Below are positions 58,490-64,000 of a stretch of DNA of 64,000 nucleotides, one piece after another. The notes beneath the pieces were generated by a model that was not told where the DNA came from, searched no databases, and saw only the letters and a list, made by a program, of their open reading frames with translations. Origin of the DNA: Streptomyces phaeolivaceus. GTDB lineage: Bacteria; Actinomycetota; Actinomycetes; Streptomycetales; Streptomycetaceae. The DNA is taken from assembly GCF_009184865.1 (NCBI RefSeq), contig NZ_CP045096.1, positions 9,486,001-9,550,000 on the forward strand, in the 5' to 3' direction. Each line of letters starts with the position of its first letter. Position 1 is the stretch's first letter. Made by a program: the position numbers and the translations under genes.

Positions 58490-60373
58490 ATGTCGAATGT
58501 GGCGGACATGTCAAGATTGCGCACTCGTCTGCTCGGTGTCCTGATCCTCGTCACCGGCTTCCTGACCACGGCGGGCCCCACCCAGCCCGCCTCCGCTCTC
58601 ACTGACGAACTCTGGTTCGACGCCCGGGCCGCCGCGACCCTCACGGTCGACGGCGGAACGTTCAAGGACGGCCTCGGCCGCGAGGTCGTCCTGCGCGGCT
58701 ACAACGTCTCGGGTGAGACGAAACTCAAGGAGAACAACGGTCTGCCCTTCGCCTCGGTCGCCGACGCGAAGAAGTCGGCGACCGCGCTGAGGGCACTCGG
58801 CGGCGGCAACTCCGTCCGCTTCCTGCTGTCCTGGGCGTACGCGGAACCGGTGCGCGGGCAGGTCAGCAGCTCCTATCTCGCGGCGGCCACCGCGCAGATG
58901 GGCGCGTTCCTGGACGCCGGGATCAGGATCTACCCCGACTTCCACCAGGACCTGTACTCCCGCTGGCTGTTCGACTCCGACAGCTGGTACACCGGCGACG
59001 GCGCCCCCAAATGGGCCGTCGACCTCGGCGACTACCCCGACGAGTACTGCGGGATCTGCCCGTTCTGGGGCCAGAACATCACCTCCAACGCGGCGGTGAC
59101 GGAGGCGACATACGACTTCTGGCACAACACCCGGGGCGTCCAGGACTCCTTCCTGGACACCGCGCAGAAGACGATGGCGTACATGAGGGCGAACCTCACG
59201 GCCGCCCAGTTCCAGGGCGTCGTCGGCTTCGACCCGTGGAACGAGCCGCATCCCGGGATCCTCGACTCGGGGCAGACCAGCAGGACGTGGGAGAAGGACG
59301 TCCTGTGGCCGTTCTTCGTCAAGGTCCGTGCCCGGATGGACGCGGCGGGCTGGCAGTCCAAGCCCGCGTTCGTCGAGCCGAACGTCTTCTGGAACGCCAA
59401 CCTCGACTTCCAGCGGCAGGAGGGCGGACTCCTCGACGCGGGCACGATCGGACCGCGCTTCGTCTTCAACACCCACTTCTACGACCAGAAGGCGATCTCC
59501 GGCGTCTTCATGTGGGGCAAGGCGGAGGACGGCCAGTACGTGACGGACTTCGGGACCGTGCGCGACCGGGCCGCCGCCGGTGGCACCACCGCGATCATCA
59601 GCGAGTTCGGACACCCGCTCATCGGCTCGGTCTCCGACAAGGCGCCCACGGTCTACAAGGCCATGTACCAGGCGCTCGACTCCCGGGTGAAGGGCGCGAA
59701 CTGGTGGGCGAACCCGGCCTCCTCCGGTCCGGTCCTCTCCGGTTCCCAGTGGCAGTGGGACATCTACAACGGCCGCCACCACGAGCTGATGAACGACAAC
59801 CCCGACAAGGCGCAGGTCGAGGGCGACGCCTGGAACGACGAGGATCTGTCGGCCGTCGGTCTCGACGACTCCGGTACGGCCGTGCTCCGCCAGGACGCCC
59901 GGATGCTGGACCGGATCTACCCGAGCGCCACGGCGGGCAGCACGGTCGCCTTCACCTACGAGGACCGTTCGCGCGACGGCTCCACGACCCTGACGTGGAA
60001 CCCGGTGCCCGGTTCCCTGCCGAACGTCTCCTCGCTCGTCGGCTCCGGCCAGTACTCCCTGCTGGTCTGGCGCTCGGACGGCAGTACCGAACCGACCGAG
60101 CTGCACCTCCCGGCGTCGTTCCCCACCGCGTCCACCACCGTGGTGTCCGATCTCGGGGTGACGGCCGCGCCGCCCGCGTACACCACGTCCACGCCGATCG
60201 CCGCCGCCAAGGAACCGGGCGGCACCGGCAGCCGCCGTCTCCTGCTCACCGCCGCCGACACGGGCAAGCTCCACTACGCCCTGGTCACCAACGGCGCGAC
60301 CGCCCCGACCGCCGCACAGCTGAGCGCGGCACGGACCGAGCTGTCGGGCTGGCTGGCCTCGAAGTTCGGCTGA
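58490..60373 (+). CDS. secreted glycoside hydrolase family 5 enzyme (endoglycoceramidase-like)
   Basis: About 627 residues with a signal peptide (RTRLLGVLILVTGFLTTAGP, cleavage near residue 36 after ASA). The GH5 barrel covers about 45-430, with the general acid Glu252 in FDPWNEPHPG and the nucleophile Glu372 in IISEFGHPL. The sequence VLRGYNVSGETKLKENNGLP at the start and a C-terminal beta-sandwich of about 150 residues (FTYEDRSRDGSTTLTWNPVP) match the endoglycoceramidase subgroup, not ordinary cellulases. ATG 58490 is used; a second ATG at 58508 may be the true start. The substrate could be glycolipid or polysaccharide. Confidence 0.85.
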   Translation: MSNVADMSRLRTRLLGVLILVTGFLTTAGPTQPASALTDELWFDARAAATLTVDGGTFKDGLGREVVLRGYNVSGETKLKENNGLPFASVADAKKSATALRALGGGNSVRFLLSWAYAEPVRGQVSSSYLAAATAQMGAFLDAGIRIYPDFHQDLYSRWLFDSDSWYTGDGAPKWAVDLGDYPDEYCGICPFWGQNITSNAAVTEATYDFWHNTRGVQDSFLDTAQKTMAYMRANLTAAQFQGVVGFDPWNEPHPGILDSGQTSRTWEKDVLWPFFVKVRARMDAAGWQSKPAFVEPNVFWNANLDFQRQEGGLLDAGTIGPRFVFNTHFYDQKAISGVFMWGKAEDGQYVTDFGTVRDRAAAGGTTAIISEFGHPLIGSVSDKAPTVYKAMYQALDSRVKGANWWANPASSGPVLSGSQWQWDIYNGRHHELMNDNPDKAQVEGDAWNDEDLSAVGLDDSGTAVLRQDARMLDRIYPSATAGSTVAFTYEDRSRDGSTTLTWNPVPGSLPNVSSLVGSGQYSLLVWRSDGSTEPTELHLPASFPTASTTVVSDLGVTAAPPAYTTSTPIAAAKEPGGTGSRRLLLTAADTGKLHYALVTNGATAPTAAQLSAARTELSGWLASKFG

Positions 60374-60443
60374 ACGACGACCGACACCCGTTCGCGAAAA
60401 GTAAGGATGGCCTGACTTCACCAGAGGAATCGGGACACGACAG

Positions 60444-60479
60444 ACTTGTGCGGCGGCCGGACCCGGCCGTCGCACAAGT
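60444..60479. terminator. 17-base imperfect inverted repeat between GH5 and TetR genes
   Basis: ACTTGTGCGGCGGCCGG (60444-60460) pairs with 60463-60479 with one mismatch, around AC. It is 71 bases after the GH5 stop and 24 before the TetR start (60503). It could be a GH5 terminator or a TetR operator; short flanking arms (CGACAG and CTGTCG) support the second. Confidence 0.55.
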
Positions 60480-60502
60480 GACGTTCTGTCGGGAGGAACA
60501 GC

Positions 60503-61186
60503 GTGGCGGGCAGGCTCAAACAGCCCACCGGCCGATACGGGGGCAGGTCCGCGGCCGAGCGCCGGGCCGAGCGCCGCGGCCGTTTCTTCGACGCGGGCCT
60601 CCAGCTCTTCGGCGACAGCCCGGGGTTCCGGGCGACCACCATCGCGGGGCTCAGCGAGGCCGCCGGACTGTCGACCCGCCAGTTCTACGAGGAGTTCAGC
60701 AGCCTCGAAGACGTGCTGGCCGCACTCCACCTCCAGGTCAACGACTGGGCGGAGGAGGCCGCGCTCACCGGCCTCGCCACGATGGACGGACGGCCCGTCG
60801 CCGAGCGCGCCACCGCCGCGTTCCGCGCCTACGCCGCGAACGTCACCGGCGACCCGCGCCGACTGCGCATCACCTTCACCGAGATCATCGGCGTCAGCCC
60901 CCGACTGGAGCGCCAGCGCCTCGAACGCCGCTCCCGCTGGATCGACTTCATCTGCGCCGAGGCGACCGCCGCCGCCGAGCGCGGCGAGGCCGTCCACCGC
61001 GACTACCGCATCGCCGCCACCGCCTTCATCGGCAGCGTCAACGGCCTCCTCCACGACTGGCAGGCCGGCTGGGTCGACGCCCCCCTCGACGAGGTGGTCG
61101 ACGAACTGGTCCGCCTGTTGCTGGGGGTACTGCGACCGGACGGGTGGAGACCGGAGGGCGCCCGGGGCGGTGAGCCGGCTTCCTGA
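60503..61186 (+). CDS. TetR-family transcriptional regulator
   Basis: A 227-residue regulator. The N-terminal helix-turn-helix is RATTIAGLSEAAGLSTRQFY with EEF. The C-terminal half is helical and ligand-binding (ATAAFRAYAANVTGDPRRLR, LQVNDWAEEA), with no assignable ligand. Upstream basic residues (RYGGRSAAERRAERRGRFFD) are typical. The GTG at 60503 has GGGAGGAA upstream. It may bind the inverted repeat at 60444-60479 in its own promoter. The convergent glycosyltransferase gene ends 30 bases downstream. Confidence 0.9.
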   Translation: MAGRLKQPTGRYGGRSAAERRAERRGRFFDAGLQLFGDSPGFRATTIAGLSEAAGLSTRQFYEEFSSLEDVLAALHLQVNDWAEEAALTGLATMDGRPVAERATAAFRAYAANVTGDPRRLRITFTEIIGVSPRLERQRLERRSRWIDFICAEATAAAERGEAVHRDYRIAATAFIGSVNGLLHDWQAGWVDAPLDEVVDELVRLLLGVLRPDGWRPEGARGGEPAS

Positions 61187-61216
61187 GGACGCCACACACC
61201 GGCCGGCTCACTCCTC

Positions 61217-62458
61217 TCACCCCAGCCGGTTCACCGCCGCCAGGACCGGGGCGACCCCGTCCTCCGCGCGCAGTTCATCGGCCACGGTCCGGGCGCGGCG
61301 GGCGTACGACGGGTCGCCGGTCGCCCGCCGCAGCGCGGCCGTCAGGGCGGTGGCGGTGAACCCGCGCAGCGGGACGGCTCCCGGTGACACACCGAGGGCG
61401 ACCAGACGGGCGGCCCAGAACGCCTCGTCGAACTGGACGGGGAGCGGCACGGCAGGGACACCGGCGCGCAGTCCGGCCGCCGTGGTGCCCGCGCCCGCGT
61501 GGTGGACGACGGCCGCCGTACGGGGGAAGAGGAGGGAGTGCGCAACCTCGCCCACGGTGAACATGTCCTCGCCCTCGCCGCGCAGTTCGCCCCACCCTCG
61601 CTGGATCACCCCGCGCAGCCCGGCCGCCCGCAGGGCCCGTACGACCTCGTCGCTCATCCGTTCGGCATCGGGCACGGTCGCGCTGCCCAGCCCCACGAAG
61701 ACCGGGGGCGGCCCGGCGTCGAGGAAGTCCAGCAGCGGGCCGGGCAGTTGGTCCTCGCGGTCGTACGGCCACCAGTAGCCGGTGACGTCCAGCCCGGCCC
61801 GCCAGTCGCCGGGGCGGGCGACCACCCGGGGGCTGAAGCCGTGGAACACCGGCCAGCCCAGCCGCTCCCGGGCGCGCCGGGCGGCCACCCGGCCGGTGCG
61901 CGGAAGGCCGTACTCGGCCCGCAGCCTGCGCACCTCCTCGGTGAAGATCCACTCGACGGCCGCGTTCACCGCGTGCCCGGCCGCCCGGTTGCCGACGGCG
62001 CCCCAGGAGCGGACCCCGGTCATCGGCGGCGCGAACTCCCTTGTGGGCGCCAGGGGTTGGAGGTTCACCCCCATGGTCGGGGTCGACAGTCCCTGGCCGA
62101 TGGTGTGTCCGAGCGGCGCCAGGGTGCCCGCCAGCAGCAGGACGTCACTGGCGCGGGCGGCGGCCACCAGATCGCCGGCCATCCGGCCCACCAGACTCCG
62201 GGCCATCTCCACCGCCCGGTACAGCTTCCCGGCCCCGGTGGAACTGCGGTGCAGCCCCTGCCCGCGCTCCGACTCCAACTCCTCCCGCGGATCCACCGGC
62301 ATGGAGTGGAAGGCGACTCCCGAGCCCGCCACGAGCGGCTCGAACCGGGCATGCGTCACCAGCGTGACCTCGTGCCCGGCCCGCGCCAGCCCGTGGCCCA
62401 GCCCGGTGAACGGGGCCACGTCACCCCGGGAGCCCGCCGTCATGATCGCTACACGCAC
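61217..62458 (-). CDS. glycosyltransferase (UGT/MGT-like, GT1 family)
   Basis: A 413-residue GT-B enzyme. The N-terminal Rossmann half opens VAIMTAGSRGDVAPFTGLGH, GLARAGHEVTLVTHARFEPL. The C-terminal donor-binding half has the family signature VVHHAGAGTTAAGLRAGVPA followed by PVQFDEAFWAARL. It is similar to macrolide and sterol glycosyltransferases. No aglycone pathway is adjacent, so the acceptor is unknown; detoxification of macrolides or glycosylation of lipids are options. GTG at 62458. It is convergent with the TetR gene and on the same strand as folD. Confidence 0.88.
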   Translation of the reverse strand: MRVAIMTAGSRGDVAPFTGLGHGLARAGHEVTLVTHARFEPLVAGSGVAFHSMPVDPREELESERGQGLHRSSTGAGKLYRAVEMARSLVGRMAGDLVAAARASDVLLLAGTLAPLGHTIGQGLSTPTMGVNLQPLAPTREFAPPMTGVRSWGAVGNRAAGHAVNAAVEWIFTEEVRRLRAEYGLPRTGRVAARRARERLGWPVFHGFSPRVVARPGDWRAGLDVTGYWWPYDREDQLPGPLLDFLDAGPPPVFVGLGSATVPDAERMSDEVVRALRAAGLRGVIQRGWGELRGEGEDMFTVGEVAHSLLFPRTAAVVHHAGAGTTAAGLRAGVPAVPLPVQFDEAFWAARLVALGVSPGAVPLRGFTATALTAALRRATGDPSYARRARTVADELRAEDGVAPVLAAVNRLG

Positions 62459-62551
62459 GCCCGACAGTATGGCGGCGCGGGCGGGGCGAGACAGGGGGAC
62501 CGGACCGCGATGACCCGAAAAGGCCCCTGCCCCCTTGCCCGGTGGGGCCGC

Positions 62552-63463
62552 TCACCGCTCCGACCGGCGCTCCGCCCCGGTCACCGTCTGCTCCAGCAGC
62601 GTGGCGATCGTCATCGGGCCGACCCCACCCGGTACCGGGGTGATCAGTCCGGCCCGTTCGACGGCGGAGTCGAAGTGGACGTCGCCGACGTTGCCCGGGT
62701 TGTACCCGGCGTCGACGACCACGGCCCCCGGCTTGATGTCCTCGCCCCGGATCAACTCGGGCCGCCCCACGGCCGCCACCACGATGTCGGCCCTCCGCAC
62801 CTCCGCAGAGAGGTCCCTCGTCCGGGAGTGGCAGTACGTCACCGTGGCGTCCCGGCCCAGCAGCAGCATGCCCACCGGCTTGCCGAGGATCGCGCTGCGG
62901 CCCACGACCACGGCCCGCCGCCCGGCCGGGTCCACGTCGTACGCGTCGAGCAGCCGCATGATGCCGCCCGGTGTGCAGGACTGGAACCCGGGCAGCCCGA
63001 AGCTCATGGCCGAATAGGAGCCGAGGGTCACCCCGTCGACGTCCTTCTCCGGCACGATCGCCTCGAACGCGGCCCGCTCGTCGATGTGTTCGCCCATCGG
63101 GTGCTGCAGCAGGATGCCGTGCACGCCGGGATCGTCGGACAACTCGGTGAGGGTGCGGACCAGTTCGGCGGTGGTCGTCCCGGCCGGCAGCTCGACCTGC
63201 CGCGACGCGATACCGGCCTCGCGGCAGCGGTTCCGCTTCATCCGCACATAGGTGACGGACGCCGGGTCCGCGCCGACCAGCACGGTCGCCAGGCACGGGG
63301 CGGTACCCGTGCGCGCGGTGAGCGCCGCCGCCCGCAGCGCGGTCTCCGCGAGGATCCGCCGCGCGAGCCCGGTCCCGTCCATGAGCCGGGCCCGCCCGGT
63401 CGGCGAGGCGGACGAGGCGGACGATGCGGGTGAGGACGGGGAGAGCTGGTGTGCCTGGGTCAT
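62552..63463 (-). CDS. folD: methylenetetrahydrofolate dehydrogenase/cyclohydrolase FolD
   Basis: A 303-residue bifunctional enzyme that converts 5,10-methylene-THF to 10-formyl-THF. The folate site contains SVTYVRMKRNRCREAG with the catalytic lysine and VHGILLQHPMGEH. The NADP-binding part shows VVVGRSAILGKPVGMLLL and TYCHSRT. The C-terminus TPVPGGVGPMTIATLLEQTV is diagnostic. It has a Ser/Ala-rich N-terminal extension of about 25 residues (SPSSPASSASSASPTG). ATG 63463 has AGGAG upstream. It may be a second folD copy in such a genome. Cytoplasmic one-carbon metabolism. Confidence 0.96.
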   Translation of the reverse strand: MTQAHQLSPSSPASSASSASPTGRARLMDGTGLARRILAETALRAAALTARTGTAPCLATVLVGADPASVTYVRMKRNRCREAGIASRQVELPAGTTTAELVRTLTELSDDPGVHGILLQHPMGEHIDERAAFEAIVPEKDVDGVTLGSYSAMSFGLPGFQSCTPGGIMRLLDAYDVDPAGRRAVVVGRSAILGKPVGMLLLGRDATVTYCHSRTRDLSAEVRRADIVVAAVGRPELIRGEDIKPGAVVVDAGYNPGNVGDVHFDSAVERAGLITPVPGGVGPMTIATLLEQTVTGAERRSER

Positions 63464-63613
63464 GAGCCGCTCCTGGGCGTCGTGGTCGGAGGTCGACGGT
63501 CGCCCAGGCGCGCGGCGGATCACGACGGGCCGCTCCCCGGTGGTACTCCACCTCAGCGCCAGTCACGACCCACCGCCCACGGTAGCCCGCGCCTCCGAGG
63601 GCGGGACACCCGC

Positions 63614-63829
63614 CTACCGGTGATGGCGGAGGTGGGCCGCCCGCCGCGCGGTCGCCGTGGGCGGCAGCCGGCGGGGGAGCGTCGCGCGCATCGCCGAGCG
63701 GACCAGGGCCGTGGACAGCCGTCGGCCCATCGCCGTGAGCGGGCGGGGACGGCGCGGCGGTCCGGCGTGCCCCAGCGAGAGCCTGGCCGAGAAGGTCCAG
63801 TTCAGCCGAGAGGTGACCCTGATCCGCAT
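63614..63829 (-). CDS. small basic hypothetical protein
   Basis: A 71-residue Arg-rich peptide, MRIRVTSRLNWTFSARLSLG at the start, then RRPRPLTAMGRRLSTAL. GGAAGGA lies eight bases before the ATG, which supports translation. No domain or homologue is recognised. It is between folD and the SnoaL-like gene on the same strand. Its composition could also reflect a spurious frame, so certainty is limited. Confidence 0.4.
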   Translation of the reverse strand: MRIRVTSRLNWTFSARLSLGHAGPPRRPRPLTAMGRRLSTALVRSAMRATLPRRLPPTATARRAAHLRHHR

Positions 63830-63857
63830 CGGAGGTCCTTCCGTTCGTCCCGGTCGG

Positions 63858-64000
63858 CTACTCGTCCCAGGCCTGGATCATGGTGTGGTCGACGATCTTT
63901 CCGTCGCGCAGGGAGATCATCGAGCTGGCCAGCACCCGTACCCCGTCGGGGTAGAGACAGGACTCGGTGAAGGCGACCTGATCGCCCTGGACGACGCACT
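63858..64000 (-). CDS. C-terminal end of a SnoaL/NTF2-like protein (partial)
   Basis: The last 46 residues are visible: CVVQGDQVAFTESCLYPDGV, then RVLASSMISLRDGKIVDHTM and QAWDE. The pattern of two beta strands and a final SLRDGKIVDHT is typical of SnoaL-like/ester cyclase or NTF2-fold proteins. The start lies beyond the window, so the function cannot be further defined. Confidence 0.65.
   Translation of the reverse strand, partial: CVVQGDQVAFTESCLYPDGVRVLASSMISLRDGKIVDHTMIQAWDE

Noticed and set aside
63464..63613. Possible riboswitch in the leader of folD
   Set aside because: I could not match any known riboswitch core; only generic GC-rich pairing is seen. A covariance search would be needed.

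Overview
The window is a stretch of high-GC actinobacterial chromosome, almost certainly from Streptomyces. The pointers are pervasive G/C third positions, many GTG starts (plus some TTG), GGAGG-type ribosome sites, a CebR-type operator at a cellulase gene, a subtilisin-inhibitor (SSI) gene, several SpoIIE-type phosphatases, a LanKC-like remnant and very few TTA codons. The gene content is accessory (hydrolases, regulators, secreted enzymes, export systems). The only housekeeping-like genes are folD and a Ppx/GppA homologue. No rRNA, tRNA or CRISPR array was found.

Layout. 1-4.7 kb: MarR regulator facing a frameshifted luciferase-like oxidoreductase, an amidohydrolase stub, an MBL-fold hydrolase and two alpha/beta hydrolases. 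4.9-11.1 kb: a large LuxR (LAL) regulator divergent from a Tat-type solute-binding protein across a 28-base palindrome, then a histidine kinase/response regulator pair. 11.2-19.4 kb: PhyH dioxygenase/AraC pair, PucR-like regulator, esterase, cupin, SLC13 permease and a PAS-GAF-PP2C-kinase phosphatase. 19.7-28.3 kb: secreted GH2 and GH9 glycosidases (the latter behind a CebR box), a ribbon-helix-helix/Fic-like toxin-antitoxin pair, and a sigma-like/zinc-motif/lectin membrane protein. 28.5-35.5 kb: FMN-dependent hydroxyacid oxidase, a deleted NCS1 permease, an SSI-type protease inhibitor, a TnpB-only insertion element, a STAS protein and a Ppx/GppA protein. 35.6-41 kb: GNAT, a Fur/Zur-type operator, a lipoprotein solute-binding protein, a single-chain double permease and an MFS exporter. 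41.2-49.6 kb: an NHLM/NHLP-type peptide export operon with a 71-residue double-glycine precursor, divergent from a secreted S1 protease. 49.8-56.3 kb: two SpoIIE-type phosphatases flanking a truncated class III lanthionine synthetase. 56.3-64 kb: a 221-base MITE-like element, metallophosphoesterase, XdhC-like protein, GH5 enzyme, TetR regulator, glycosyltransferase, folD and small or partial genes.

How the genes work together. The secreted glycosidases (GH2, GH9, GH5) suggest use of plant polymers; GH9 should respond to cello-oligosaccharides through CebR. Four genes carry a TTA codon (the LAL regulator, the PucR-like regulator, GH2 and the LanKC remnant), so their translation should depend on the bldA tRNA and be developmentally timed. 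The most unusual unit is the peptide export locus. Its precursor lacks cysteine and has an internally duplicated Gly/Val/Leu/Thr core, the exporters look intact, and no modification enzyme is present except a broken LanKC 5 kb away. The metal-type importer lacks its ATPases and is followed by an MFS exporter, which resembles an opine-metallophore locus.

Decay and mobility are visible: C-tract frameshifts, a 5'-truncated amidohydrolase, an NCS1 permease missing its middle, a LanKC remnant, a TnpB element, a MITE-like insertion with flanking 8-base repeats, a hairpin repeat that recurs between convergent genes, and several short tandem arrays. Some indels could be sequencing errors, because they sit in C homopolymers.
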